Shown here piece by piece: positions 1-12,058 of a stretch of DNA of 64,000 bases. The position numbers were made by a program, and so were the translations under genes. Every line of letters starts with the position of its first letter. The first letter of the stretch is position 1. The stretch spans positions 36,104,066 to 36,168,065 of the forward strand of contig CAMGYJ010000006.1 of assembly GCA_946122785.1 (NCBI GenBank), given 5' to 3'. Below the pieces are notes generated by a model. It was given only the letters and a program-made list of their open reading frames with translations, was not told the origin of the DNA and made no database searches. The stretch is from Linum tenue. Its lineage: Eukaryota > Streptophyta > Magnoliopsida > Malpighiales > Linaceae.

Positions 1-109
1 ATAGTTATTATTATTACTAATTCACGGTTTCAACCATTTGAACGTAACTGTCAATCCAACCGTTCATTTATTATGGTTGAACCTAAATTTTAATATCGGG
101 GTGTTATAT
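1..109 (-). mobile_element. Ty3/gypsy 3' LTR, start only
   Basis: Read on the minus strand, a purine-rich stretch (about 110-124) is followed by a TATAACACCCCGA start. This resembles the TGTAACACCCCGA start common to plant gypsy LTRs. It lies downstream of the minus-strand integrase, where a 3' LTR is expected. The window edge cuts it off, so its length is unknown. Confidence 0.5.
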
Positions 110-131
110 TTCCTCTACCCTTACAGGCTGT

Positions 132-390
132 TTGGTACCAAATGAATCAAGAATTCATTTCATTGTAAAATGAATTATCGTGTAGAATTCATTGTCAAAT
201 GAAATCTTGTGTTTGGTATGTCATATTCAAATCTTTAGAAATAAAATGAATTGGTCGTGTAAAATTCATTTTCAAATGAATTCTTGTGTTTGGTATGTCA
301 TATTCAAATCTTTAGAAATAAAATGAATTGGTCGTGTAAAATTCATTTTCAAATGAATTCATGTGTTTGGTATGTTATTTATATCACCTT
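132..390. repeat. 77-bp tandem repeat, about 3 copies
   Basis: The phrase GTGTTTGGTATGTCATATTC recurs at 209 and 286 and begins again at 363, so the period is exactly 77 bp. An earlier, more diverged copy starts near 132 with GTTTGGTACC. Units are AT-rich and built from short inverted AAATGAATT/AATTCATTT pieces. It looks like a MITE tail that expanded in tandem between the gypsy LTR and integrase. No coding potential is seen. Confidence 0.8.
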
Positions 391-395
391 CAACA

Positions 396-2022
396 TGGCT
401 ATCTTCTTCCTTTTGAGCTCCTTCTCATGCCTATCCACAATCTGAAATAGAACTTCCATTTAGGCCAAGTCATCCTCCAACTGGATATCCTCATGCCTGA
501 TTACATGATCGGGGTTGGACCCATATGCCCTTAGCATGCTGACGTGGAAGGCGTCATGAATCCTAGATAGGCTAGGACGGCGAAGGGTCCAACACGCTCC
601 AACAGCTTGTATGCCCCAATGTACCTAGGGCTAAGCTTTCCCTTCTTACCAAACCTCATCACTACCTTCCAAGGAGACACCCTCAAAAAAACTCTCACCA
701 ATTTCATGCTGGCGAGGAACTCCTATCCTCTCGACATTATTCTTCTATTGGTCCTGAGCTGCCTTCAAATTCTTTCGAATTTCTTCTACCTTCTCCACTG
801 CTTTTTGCATCATCTCTGGTCCCTCCAGCTGTCTCACTCCCTCAGCATCCCAATATAATGGCGTGTGACACTTCCTCCCATACAACACTTCATATGGAAC
901 TATTTTTATCGAGCTATGATACTGATTATTGAAAGCAAACTCCAGTAGGGGGTAAATGCTCATCCCAAGCTCCCTTCATAGTTAGAACACAAGCTCTTAA
1001 TAAGTCCTCAAGTTTCTGGATCGTTCTCTCTGACAGCCCATTGGTCTAGGGGTGGTTTGCAGTAGAGAAATGCACCTCGGTTCCCATAGCCTTCTGCAAA
1101 CTGACCTAGAATCGGGACGTTAAGTTGGGATCACGATAAAAAAGATACGAAGTGGCACTCCGTGCAGCCTGACAATTTCCCTTAAATACAATCGAGCTAG
1201 CTCTTCCATTCATGGTTTGAATTTGATAGGTATGAAATGAGCCACCTTCGACAACCGATCTCCAATCACCAAACTCCGTAATACGCTCTAAGGGTCCTCA
1301 ACAAGCGATATACGAAATCGATAGTGACCTTCTACCATGTCCACTGTGGAATCTATAGTGGTAAATGCTCGATGACTTGGGCTTGATGCTTAGCCTTAAT
1401 CATCTGGCACTCCAAGCACTGATAGACATGTGTCGCCACTTCCTTCTTCAAACCTAGCCACCATAAATGCTCATTGAGGATACAATACATCTTGGTAGCC
1501 CCAGGATGCATCACATAGGGTGCAGAATGAGCCTCATCCAGTATATCCTTCCCCAACTTGTCTACATCAGGTACACACAACCTCCCCTGGAACATCAACA
1601 CTCCATCCACTAGTTCAAACCTGGTGTCCTTCCCTTCTAGGACATGCCTTCGGTACTTCTCAAGCTCCATATCCTCACTCTGCTTTTCCTTGATTCGTTC
1701 TTGTAAGACAGGGATAACTCTCCCTCGTCTAGCTCCAACTCCACATTCATGTCCCTCAAAGAGACCAAGTCCGAGAGAGTACTCTCCCTCTTCCTGCACA
1801 GGGCATCAGCTACCACATTTGCCTTCCCTGGATAGTAGTTGATGGTACAATCATAATTGCTCAGGAGTTCCAACCACCTCTTCTACATCATGTTTAGCTC
1901 CTTTTGATTAGTCAGGTGATGAAGACTCTTGTGATCCATGAAAATCGTGAAAGTCTAACCATAGAGGTAATGCCTCCAAATCTTCAAGGAGAATACTACT
2001 GCTGCCAAGTCTAGGTCATGGG
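396..2022 (-). pseudogene. Ty3/gypsy pol remnant: RNase H end and integrase
   Basis: Minus-strand fragments read in order from high to low coordinate. An RNase H tail (NYYPGKANVVADAL, near 1830) is followed by the integrase zinc module (HLWWLG, then CLECQMIKAKH, near 1400-1500). The integrase core end (AFNNQYHSSIKIVPYEVLYGR, near 880-950) and the GPY/F module (RFGKKGKLSPRYIG, near 600-660) come next. Frames change several times and stops occur, so it cannot make a full polyprotein. Order and motifs fit a plant chromovirus-like gypsy element. The rest of the same element is at 2577-2786 and 3520-3590, separated by two MITE insertions. The plus-strand element at 12.7-18.2 kb belongs to the same family. 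Confidence 0.85.
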
Positions 2023-2576
2023 TAGGGATGGCAAAAATATCCGTAACCGTGGATATCCGCCCAAATCCGACCTAATCGGGTAGGGTAAAACCCGAACCCG
2101 AAGGACTTTTAGTGGGTACGGGTAACACCCGAACCCGAACATTGCGGGTAATGGGTGGGCATGGTATTCTCACTATCCAACCCGAATCCGCCTGATTATA
2201 CACATGCATATGTATTTTGTCTAGAAATAATCAATATTTTTCTCTAACATACTTTATATTTAGCATATAAATATCATTTTGTTTATGAAATTATGTTGTT
2301 TTAATTAATTTTCTTTATTCTAGTGAATTATTGTCGTACTTTTCGTCTTACGTAACGTGAGAATACATGTAAATATTAACATATTGGTTGGAGTTATAAA
2401 GAAAAACTATTATCCTTGGATAACCGTGGATACCCGAAACCCGAACGGGTATGGGCATGGTTTGGATTTTCTACCCGTTTCTTATGTGGGTATGGGCATG
2501 GGTAAAACCCAAACTACTTTGGGTAAGGTAACGGATATGCACTATCCGTCCCCGAACCGACCCATTGCCATCCCTA
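2023..2576. mobile_element. Non-autonomous hAT element (MITE 1)
   Basis: Perfect 12-bp terminal inverted repeats (TAGGGATGGCAA and TTGCCATCCCTA) are flanked by a perfect 8-bp target duplication GTCATGGG at 2015-2022 and 2577-2584. An 8-bp duplication and TAGGG-type ends are hallmarks of the hAT superfamily. The interior repeats ACCCGAACCCG and GGGTATGGGCATGG and codes for nothing convincing. It interrupts the older gypsy RNase H/RT region. Confidence 0.93.
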
Positions 2577-2786
2577 GTCATGGGTGGGATAGTTCACCTC
2601 ATGAGGTCATAGCTGCCTTGAAGCATAGGCGATCACCTTCCTGTCCTGCATCAGTACATAGCCCAAGCCTTGGTAGGAAGCATCATTATAGATTGAATAC
2701 TCCCCACCGCTGGAAGGTAGTACTAACACCGGTGCAGAGGTTAGCTTTTACTTCAGCAACTCAAACGCCATTTGACACTTCTCATC
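2577..2786 (-). pseudogene. Ty3/gypsy pol remnant between two MITEs
   Basis: This short block continues the minus-strand gypsy pol between the insertions at 2023-2576 and 2787-3519. It corresponds to the RT-RNase H connection region. On its own it carries no complete motif. Its position and the flanking homology to the plus-strand copy near 17.0-17.2 kb (shared ...EYSIYCDAS... region) identify it. Confidence 0.65.
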
Positions 2787-3519
2787 TAGGAGTGGAAATT
2801 GGTACGGTATCGTTATACCAATACCAAATACCGAATTATACCCGAAAGTCAATCCCAATCCCAATCCCTAAATAATTTCGGTATCCCAATCACTAAATAT
2901 TCTGGTGTCCCAATTGGTACTTCAGTATCCCAATCGGTATTAAAGAATGCGAAATTAATTACATTTGAAATAAATAATTCAATATATAAATTAGATTTGA
3001 TTGTTTAATTTAGGGAAAAGAGACTAAGCAAAGAGTCTTGAGTTTGTCTAGAGCTAGGATATGGATAAGGAGAATGAAAGAGAGGTGACATCTCAAGTTC
3101 TTGTTATTGGTAATCTTTAATTTGACGAATTGAAGGCTAATAGACAACTAATACTAGTGTTTGCTTTTTGGTGTTAAGAAAATAACAAGTTATTAGGTGA
3201 GAGATGAGATTGACTTAAATTGAAAGTCAAAATTGAGTTGGATGGGGACTTTTGAGTTGTGAAACAAAGATGAAATTATCTATGTATAATTAAATGACAC
3301 TCTTGGTGGTTGAGGGTCGTGTAGTAGCGAATGAGGGAGTCTAGTTGAGAGGATAAAATACACACTAGCTTATATTTCGGTATTGATCGGTATTTCGCTA
3401 TATATCAATCCCACTCCCAATCCCAAGAAATAATACATGTACTCGGTAATACCAAATATAGAAAAATTCGGTAAGATATTCGGTATATCCCCAATACCGG
3501 TACCAAACTTCCAGCCCTA
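2787..3519. mobile_element. Non-autonomous hAT element (MITE 2)
   Basis: The element starts TAGGAGTGGAAATTGG and ends CCAAACTTCCAGCCCTA, an imperfect inverted pair. The flanking 8-bp duplication is TTCTCATC at 2779-2786 and TTCTCGTC at 3520-3527, with one mismatch. The subterminal DNA is rich in GGTATACCAATACC words in both orientations. It is a different hAT family from MITE 1, and the mismatch suggests some age. Confidence 0.88.
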
Positions 3520-3590
3520 TTCTCGTCCCAAACAAGTGCCTCCCCTTTCTGCAATAGCTGTGTCATGGGCTTTGCAATATTGGAGAAGCT
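3520..3590 (-). pseudogene. Ty3/gypsy RT fragment
   Basis: The minus strand encodes SFSNIAKPMTQLLQKGEALVW. This is the typical stretch after the RT thumb of gypsy elements and matches the plus-strand copy at about 16885-16940. It stops abruptly at 3591, where an LTR begins with TGATAACACC. Confidence 0.8.
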
Positions 3591-6503
3591 TGATAACACC
3601 TAAAATAGGCGTTGTTTTGCCCTTATTCTTAAGACATTTGCATGATAAATCACCATGTGTAGGCCACATATCAAATTATTTTTGCCCATTTTCATTCCTA
3701 TTTGCAAAACATTTGTTTTTGCATAGTATTCTTGATATGAAGGTTTTCATAGGGGAGTCGACCCCACATTGTCGTATTTTATGTTTTTCCAAGTTTTTGT
3801 GATGAAATTTCGGGTCTTATATTCATTTGGGATTGATCGGTAATCGATTGGAGTTCATCCGAGCACGATTGGGAAGCATAAGAGAAGAAGGGGAGAAAAG
3901 GCACTAGTCACGACCACAGGTCATTACCCTTCACCAGGCCGAGACGATGGTCGCGGCTTGATGGTCTTGGCCGCGATCAGTGGCCACAAACCTCAACAGG
4001 GGATCAAGAAGGAAGCAAAGAGTTTCCTCACCCGGATCGCGGACATGGTGCATTTTGGCCACGAAAAAGATCGCCGCTGGGACACAAAGATCGCGACCGT
4101 GATTTCATGAAGGAGGTCACGATCTTGAAACTTAAAGATGCGACAAAAATCATCATTTTTGGCGATTTGAATACTTTCCAGTCTGTTCACGGATAGGTCA
4201 CATCTATGACTATCGAGTCACGCCCTGGAGGCCTTGACCTCCATCAGCTCTCTATAAATACCCCTCTTGCTGCACTTTACAATGGAGAGCCGCCCTAGAG
4301 TGAGAAAATTAGGGTTTTGGGTTTTTTTTAGAGTGGGAAACACCTTGGGAGAGCTTAATTGAAGATCCTTAGGAGAAGGTGCAAGTGACTCAACCCGAAT
4401 GCACCACTTTAAAACTCCCAATTAAAGCCCAAGTATAAACCTTAACCGGGTGCGCAAGTATGTTTAAATATCGACCCGGGCCGGTTCATGTACCCCTACT
4501 TCGATTGTTTATAACATTAACTAGTGGTTGGTTTTTGGTGAAAACCACAATATAAATTTAAAGTGCTTGCAAAGATAAATGGATTTGACACTAATTGAGA
4601 ATGCTTCACCCGGGTATTGTTTCCCCTAGCTAGCAATTACGACTGGATGGATCGTATGGGCGTGTGTGGTGAGGGGGTGGTAAACCGCAGGGAAGTCTAA
4701 CAAGTAGCCAAAGCCACTCTCTTAGTCTCTAGGTCGAGGAAAGGGGATACAATCCAAGCCACCAATGTGACTCTCTCGACCTATTGACTAAGGATTGGTT
4801 AGACTTCACCCTCAAATCGGAGTTCGTACAACCACACACAACCAAACCCTAGGTGCTAATACGAAATAGGAGGTTTGCCATGCATGACCTAACTAGGAGA
4901 CAATGAATTGCCTAAGAAAATCCAGCATTCAATCCTCTTTCAAAGAAAGGAAGTGGGGTTTTCTCTCTACCTAAGTTACAATGACAATTAGATTGATAGG
5001 CTTTCACCCAACACAATCATTCATGAATAATACCTCCACATTCACATTAAACACAACCACACACAAATCATTCATTCCATACAAGCATTCACATAATTGT
5101 AGCTAGGGTTTACAAACACCAAAGTGAAAGAAGGGACTACTCCATGCTACGAGAAGGGAAAACACAAGAGAGAAGAAGGGAAACCATCAAAGAGATGCTA
5201 GCCTTGCTCCTTGTGTTGAAGAGATCCTCCTTTGGGGGAGGAATTCCAAATTCCTTGCTTGAAGATGAAACCCTAGCTTCTCCTCTTCTTTGGTTCGTCA
5301 CTTTCTCATTCTAGAAATCGGAAGAAGAAGAAGTTTCTCACACTATGTCTCTCCCCTTTATCCTTTAGCTCAACCTCCTTTATATACCCATATCGGGCTC
5401 AGGTCACGGTCTTAGTTCACGATCGGGAACTGAAAGCCCAGACCGCGAACCAACGATGAAACGCGCCACATCACTTAACCCTGTTCACGTATGGAGGTCT
5501 GAGTTCACGATCTTACGAGCGTGTGACACGACCATGACCATCAGGTCACGCCCTCGAGGCACCTGACCACTACTAGATACCTATAAATACTCCCTTTTCA
5601 CCACTTGACAAAGGAGAGCCGTCCTAGAACGATAGGGTTTTGGAGTGTTTTAGAGAGGGAAACACATTGGGAGAGCTTCATCTAAGATCCAATCCACCCA
5701 AGAAGCAAGAAGAATGTGCAAGCAAGGAGAAGAAGATTGATTCCATCACTTCCTCACTTCTAGTTTGTGTTTTATTTCTTTATATATTACTTGAATCTCT
5801 AATGATTGTTTAGGGGAGATAAACCCTAGTTTATAGGTTGTGTATGTATGCGTTTTATATGAATGTGTTTATTTAGTTTATTTTAATGCTTCTCTAGCTT
5901 TAATTGTGCTTGGGTAAGTCCCCCTAATCTTCTATACTAGCCTACTTGAGTTTGTATGTTGGGTATGGAGTTTCAGGGTTAGACGGGTATGGCAGATTAG
6001 GGTGAGATGAATGAATAGGATCTTGTGGTGGACGAGGAGACCGTACCCCTGCCATAAGAATGCTTTCCTATATGTAACCAGGGATGAAACCTCGGTGTGG
6101 ACGGTGGGTAGAGTACCCATTGAAATGAGCTATGTTCTTAAACCCCTAGATCGAGGTAACTGACATGGGTTTAGGGGCGGCATACTCAGAGACATGTGGA
6201 TAATCACGAAGGCCCATGGAAAAGAGCCCACTCACCACATTCGCTTAACTAACATGACTACAATAGCTAGGAGGATTTGTTCCTAGGCAACCATATCATC
6301 TCTAGCGATCGCCCAACTACTTGGTTGGTTGTTTCGGAGTAGGTTAAATTAGATTCTTCACCCAAACTTCTGATTCGATTAGATATTAGTTCGGAGTGAA
6401 TTAATAATATGTTTAGGGTTCCCTTGGAATACAACCAAGCCACTTTACTATAACCGTAGCTAGGTTATGCTTGGCTTAGTTAGGATGGAATAACGAGTGT
6501 GCA
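3591..6503. mobile_element. Nested Athila-like LTR remnants
   Basis: Three related LTR pieces can be told apart. A plus-oriented start (TGATAACACC...) runs 3591-4385. A minus-oriented piece begins at 4386 with TGACTCAACCC and runs to about 5500; its 4400-5360 part is the reverse complement of the solo LTR around 13.6-14.55 kb. A second plus-oriented piece runs about 5510-6503 and repeats the 4200-4385 sequence (CTATAAATAC box, then GGAGAGCCG, then AGGGTTTTGG). The CTATAAATAC box at 4251 and 5580 may be the LTR TATA box. Exact inner borders are uncertain because the copies are diverged and rearranged. No genes are present. Confidence 0.7.
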
Positions 6504-7443
6504 TCGAATTTAAAATTTAAAGCTCGATCAGGCAAGCAATCACATGTAAGCTTCCACAATCGCTCATCCTTTGGCGAGCCCATAACCCAAACCGGCAAGA
6601 AGATGGAACGAAGCCCAGGAAATCTGCTCTTGGGGATTTTGTGGGCGACGGGAGATTCGGGACACTCGCAAAGATTGAGGAGATCAATCCCGCACCGACA
6701 ATTGAGGAGATTAATCCCACTTTGTTTCTCATCCTCCCTGTCGATTTGAGACCCAGAACCACAAAAAGTAGTTTTGCAATTAGGGATTTGGTCTGAGCAA
6801 CGACAATCTGTGACGAGGTTGTGACAGCGTCCAGCAACGCAATTGCCTTATCCCCCTGCTCTCGTTGCACTGGTTATAGGAGGATTTGTGAGGCCAATGG
6901 TTTGCCTTCCCCTATACTTCCTCTCCTCTTTGTCGCGAGGAGGCAAATTGTTGGAGGTCGATATGCAAGAATATCCGGCGACGAGGCAGGGGCCGTGACA
7001 AGGGCATCTGCCATCATCGTTGATCAGTAAAGAGGAACAAAAGGGGGAAAATAGAGATGCCAAATGGATAAGAAAGGAAGATCGCGATGGAGATGAAGAG
7101 AGATGGGAGAGATAAAATAAAATTTTTTAATTAATTAATTTTTAATTTTTCACTTAATTCTATCTCATATTGTTATTGTATGAATCATTGCCAACTCAAG
7201 ATTGTTTGTCAATCCAGTCATATCATTAAGTGACACCGTTAAAGTGATGGACAAAAGTGGCTATTTTTTATATTTTGTAGTTGTGACTATATTTATTACA
7301 AACGTGAAAGTTATGTTTATAGAAGTGTAGTTTGCCAAAAATTAATTAGGTTCAAGTATTAACAGCAACTTAATTGCACCTAAAACAACTAAGCAAAATT
7401 GGACCTAAAACAAATAGGGTGATTGGTATGAATTACCTTTACA
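6504..7443. other. Unassigned intergenic or decayed repeat DNA
   Basis: No gene, terminal repeat or motif is recognised. There is a short internal direct repeat (ATTGAGGAGATCAATCCC / ATTGAGGAGATTAATCCC near 6675-6720) and an AT-rich tail from 7110. Open frames up to 117 codons have no family signature and look like chance. Confidence 0.4.
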
Positions 7444-7545
7444 ATCATCCAGCTTTTGTGCTTATTGATTCTCTTTCCACATATGCTTTTGTTTCCACCA
7501 AGTTTGCAAGGAGCTTAGGGTTGCCTCATATGAAGTTAGGCTAGA
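7444..7545 (+). pseudogene. Ty3/gypsy protease, first part
   Basis: The plus strand reads HPAFVLIDSLSTYAFVSTKF followed by ARSLGLP. This is the retropepsin-like region of plant gypsy pol. The active-site DSG triplet is replaced by DSL, so it would be inactive. A stop follows the LGLP segment. The second part of the same protease resumes at 12736 (VDLVFRDCPI...ILGMDWL), so 7546-12735 is inserted material. Confidence 0.78.
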
Positions 7546-7949
7546 ACTTAGGGGTGAGCTCTTGGCTTGACTCTAACTACACATCCCAATTGACGACCAA
7601 GCATAACCAATGATCGGGTGTAGCATAGGGTAATCAAGCAATAGAATTTATCGAACCACGGGTCTCCTAGGTGTACCTTACTTTGAGTTATGTTTCATTA
7701 TCTAACCAACCTAGAATAGTGATTAAGAAACTAATCTAACTACACTAACCTAACCACTACCCTAGCTAATTACAAGTTGTGGAGCTCTCTTAGCTTGCAT
7801 ACCCCTATTTCTATCATTTAGAACAATGTTGAGTACTTTCCTCGCTTTATTAACTCACTACCCTACAGTTAGGAGATTGACTCACTCGGCAATAATGGGC
7901 TCTAAGGGAGATTATCTCCCTCCTCGGTCAAAAGCTCAATTGAAAAAAA

Positions 7950-9093
7950 GGGGGTCATTTGGATACATGATTGTAGTGAGTGATTTGTGAGGAATTTTGA
8001 AAAAATCCCTCATTATACAGGATTTTAAAACAATTCTGTATTTGGCAACATGAGAGATTGTGTGCATCAAAGATTTTGAAAACCAATTTCAAAATAGCTG
8101 GTGGGTGTCAGCTATTTTGAAATCCCACATTCTTACATTTTTTCTTCCATTTCTATCCTTTCTTATTTTATTAAATTCCATCTTACCCTCCTTTCTCAAC
8201 TTCTGATCTCTCTTTTCTTTGTTGATCTTCAACCCCTCTATCGTGGTCTCTCCCCGACGGTATCTACCTCACGATCCCATCAAGCCACTTTAAACCAAAT
8301 CCGATCAATCGCTCACCATCCATCGTTCTCCATTATTTGTCCATCTTCATTATTGCTTTCCATCCATCGCTCTCCATCCATCGTTCTCCATTATTTGTCC
8401 ATCTTCATTATTACTTTCCATCCATCGCTCTTTTTCATCGATTCTGGGTTAGGATAATCGATGATGCATCCTGTTCACTTTCTATTTTCATGTCATAAAT
8501 TTAGCAACTGAAACGAGAAAACTTGTTTACTTTTAATTTTTTTTTCTATTCGTTTCCAACTATGAAATCAAAAAGTGGCAACTTCCTGCTGTTTTCGGAA
8601 ACGACAAAATAGTGTTTTCACTTGTTTTCAACATCTGTTTTCTAAAAAACAGGTAACAGAAATTAAAGTAAACAGGCCCTTAGTAAGTCACTGGCGGGAG
8701 TTTCTGGGTTATGGTTTGGGAAATCAATGGCATATAAAAGAAGATCCGATGGGAGCTTGCGATTGCATATAAAAGAAGGAGCACTGGGTCCTTGAATATG
8801 GACGAGATGGGCGGAGCAGATGTTGAAGGCGGCAGGTAAAGTTAAAAAATGCATTGAGACAGCTGCTGCAATTCTCGTTGGGTTTAGGTTAGAATAAAAG
8901 TAAGCGATGAATAGGTCAAGGTGAAGAGAAATTATGAAATTTTGGTTACATGTGGGTTTTTAATAAAACACCTGCATCTATAAATAAACGAGTAAGTTAA
9001 CACAAATCCTGCAAATTAAATACCTGCGTTTTTAGTTGAGAGATTTGGGTCCAAAAACCCTCATTTTAATATTCCTAATCCAAACAGGGCCAA
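7950..9093. mobile_element. Probable DNA-transposon insertion in the LTR
   Basis: The block begins near GGGGGTCATTTGGATACA and ends near CCTAATCCAAACAGGGCC. These are weakly inverted ends of the GGNCNNTTTGGAT type common in plant MITEs and hAT or Harbinger derivatives. It is absent from the sister LTRs. No clear target duplication was found, so the superfamily is open. Confidence 0.45.
8316..8431. repeat. 58-bp tandem duplication
   Basis: CCATCCATCGTTCTCCATTA starts at 8316 and again at 8374. The two 58-bp units differ at one base (TATTGCTTT against TATTACTTT), so the duplication is recent compared with its surroundings. Confidence 0.88.
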
Positions 9094-9912
9094 AGTGGAA
9101 TCCAAAATCATGCAATTCATAAAAATCATCCATAAAATAAATAAAATCTTTAATCAAACATAGAACATGTCACATACATCAACATCAAACCAAAATCTAG
9201 ACCTAGGGTTCATCAATCTAAGAGGAAGAGGTCTAGTTCATCAACTCAAGCCTCCAATTAAGCTCCAAGATCACTCAGTATCACTTTGTTTCTCTCTACA
9301 AACTCCTATTTGGTATTTTGGGTCGAAACCCTAGACACACAACCAGGTTCTTCTCCTAAAATCAGCTCCCCCTTCACTCTACCAACTGTGGTCTATTTAT
9401 ATGCCTAACACTACCGACTTCACGTTTACTATTCACCGGTGTGATAATAGCAAGCAGACGGTGATATCAGCCAAAACGCACCATTTTGTGCTAACTTCAT
9501 GGCCTCAAGGTAAATTTCACGCCCCCAGCCCATGAACTTTGGCCATGACCACGAGATGCACAAAGGCTGCTTGAAATTGCTATCTTAACTATTTGGGGAA
9601 GATTTTCACTCCCTCTAGGCATGATAATTGCCTCCTGCCTATTAAGTCTTCCACTTCACTGTTTGTGGGAGATTTTCACTCTCCCTGGGGGTGATAATTG
9701 CCTTCTGCCCATGAACTTTGCATGAACTCAACTTTTTGGCTCATTTTGACCTCTCAATGGCCCGAAACTCGTCGAAGACCTTCCCGCACGTTCTAGGAGC
9801 TTAAATGTGACAAAAGAAGCACAACCTAGCTTTAAATAGGTCGAGGAACGATGATAATCAAGTAAAAAATCAAGATATGAGGGGTAAAACATTTATGATT
9901 ATGCCCCAATCA

Positions 9913-9926
9913 AACTCCCCACACTT
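9913..9926 (-). promoter_or_regulatory. Polypurine tract of the Athila-like element
   Basis: The minus strand reads AAGTGTGGGGAGTT directly before the LTR start TGATTGGGGC. The same tract (AAGTGTGGGGGAG) precedes the plus-strand LTR at 30191. It serves as primer for second-strand DNA synthesis. Confidence 0.72.
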
Positions 9927-12058
9927 GAACGTTTGCTTTTTTCCCAAGCAAACCAAGTAAGACACTAGGTAAGCTTACAACCTCTTTCTTGAAAACTTTG
10001 GGGGCATGTCATAAGGCCAAAATATGTGATTCACAATGGCTATTTCACATCAACATATGGACAACAACAATGTCAATCCTGACAACCACCACAAATGACA
10101 ATCCAATGCAGCAAAACCGAGTAAAGGAAGAGTCCTTGGCTTGTTCACAAACCAATGCACAACCTGTCTAGATGACGCAAAATCACATTCATTCATACAT
10201 CGAGATCAAGTCCTTAGAACAAACTATATAGTAATCTAGGTCCTCACCGGTATACATTATATAAATAAAAGCATGATGAATGAATCACTCACTCTCAAAA
10301 GATGTGCATACTCAAATACTCAATCCTATTTTCTCTTCACCATGACAGTAACTTCTGAATGCTAGAGTTCACAAGATGGGTGTCATAACTAGCTTGTCCA
10401 AAGTCTTAGACATATGTTCAGATGGCTGGCTAAAGTCTTGGACATAGGAAAAAGACTTTTTGGACGGTGGCACATGTAGCATGTGGTTCCACAATTTCAC
10501 CTATAACCTATTCACAACAATAAAAGACGACACACAACAAACACTAACCACACATTCTGCCATTCCAAACCTCAGCCAATCACAAAACCATTCACAACAC
10601 ACTTTCTCTACTACAACAGCTATCAAACTTTTCAAGCAAAAGAGTGAAGGAGGTAAACAATCATGTATATTTTTCTAAGCTTGACTTCTAAGAGACACAT
10701 TTTTAGAGCATAAACAACTTTGTGGCCACTTTCTTCTTTTCTTTTCCCTCTTTATTACTTTCTTCTTTTCCTTTTCCTTTTGTTTTTCATTTCTTTCTTT
10801 ATTTTTTATTTTTTATTTTTTGACGGAAAGAAGAGAGTTAAAAACACATGCCACATCTTGAAATTTTTTAACAATAATCATTTTTAAGAACTTTCTCCAA
10901 CACTCACCTTCACATTTAGTAGAACCATGCACGAATCACTATGTGGAATCTCAATGAAGCTAAAAAAAAAATGAAAGCTTTCAAACACAAGGGTGACTCG
11001 AAAATGGTGTAGACGCGAAGAAAGGAATGGCCGCTCGACTAAATCTCAACTCAGCTAAAGTATGAGAACTACACAACACAAAAGCAATCCTTAGACACAC
11101 GGCTCAAAAGGATTCCCTATGGGATAATGCAATCAAGACAAGTCAATTTTTGGGTCGTGGGCTAATCCTACGCCTTCATCTTCCTCACTAGTGACAAAAT
11201 GAATTCTAAATATCACGGTAAGAGGGATCTAACACACAAACCAAAAAAGAGGCACAAATCTCACATGGCTACCTAGATGCTCAATCATTCATTCCAAATT
11301 CCAAATTCCGATGCATGAGCAACTGTAATCAATGAGTAATCAATCCAAAACATCCATTGGTTCGCAAACACATGAGAACTGAGCATTTACACAACCCTAA
11401 TGCATATCTCTGTCATCATCATAGGTTGTTCTCAATCACAAACAAGTCATCCATACATCAATACTAATAGCCATGAAATTCAAAACAAACCACCAAAGGT
11501 TCCACTGTGATCAAGCAAATATAGAAGTTGCTATGATTGGAACACTAAAAAAATTTCAAATTCGGGCATACAAAACTAGGCTCCAAGCACTCAAAATCAC
11601 ACCAATCATTCAGAGACACAAGCACAATAGACTACCCCCCCCCCCTCCCCCCGCCCCACACACACACAGACAGTTAAGCTCGACATTGCCCTCAATGGCG
11701 TAAAATAAGGAGGTAGAACGATGTTACTGGATAGGGTGTGAATGAGGGTGGCCAGGATCGAAGGTCGGCTGAGATCCAGAAGAGCAAGGCCACATCCAAA
11801 CACCAAAAGCTCCCCAAAGGTTGTCTTATTGAATAGAAAAAAAAAACAAACCGATGTAGTGGGTTGCCTCCAACCAAGCGCTTCTTTAACGTAATGAGAT
11901 AGATAATTGGTCTTGAAGTTTCTATCCCCCCAAGAACCTCCTTGAAGTTGAGGTTCTTGTCATTGAGATAGTGTCTCTAGGCACGAGCTTTGGACAGATC
12001 CATGATTGAGGGATCATGAACTTGAATGGTCTTGAGACTCCACCCACGAGACCTCAAT
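9927..12058 (-). mobile_element. Decayed internal region of an Athila-like element
   Basis: This lies between the 3' LTR with its polypurine tract and the partial 5' LTR-like block at 12059-12726. No gag or pol motif survives. It contains a pyrimidine-rich run (10730-10820) and a C-rich run with CACACA (11633-11670). It may be a non-autonomous or deleted derivative. Open frames here are short and unsupported. Confidence 0.5.

Larger units (their letters stand above)
7568..9912 (-). mobile_element. Athila-like 3' LTR (minus), with an insertion
   Basis: On the minus strand it begins TGATTGGGGC at 9912 and ends GAGTCA at 7568. These are the same ends as the other LTRs of this family in the window. 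A polypurine tract lies just before its start, which marks it as the 3' LTR. It is longer than its relatives because about 1.1 kb (7950-9093) of foreign DNA is inserted. It shares the 9240-9790 block with the partial LTR at 12110-12700. Confidence 0.75.

Noticed and set aside
6517..7063. Open frames of 69-117 codons
   Set aside because: No conserved motif, several overlapping frames on both strands, and set between LTR remnants.
8101..8457. 118-codon open frame with many I, S and F
   Set aside because: Lies in AT-rich inserted DNA and covers a 58-bp tandem duplication; no motif, likely chance.
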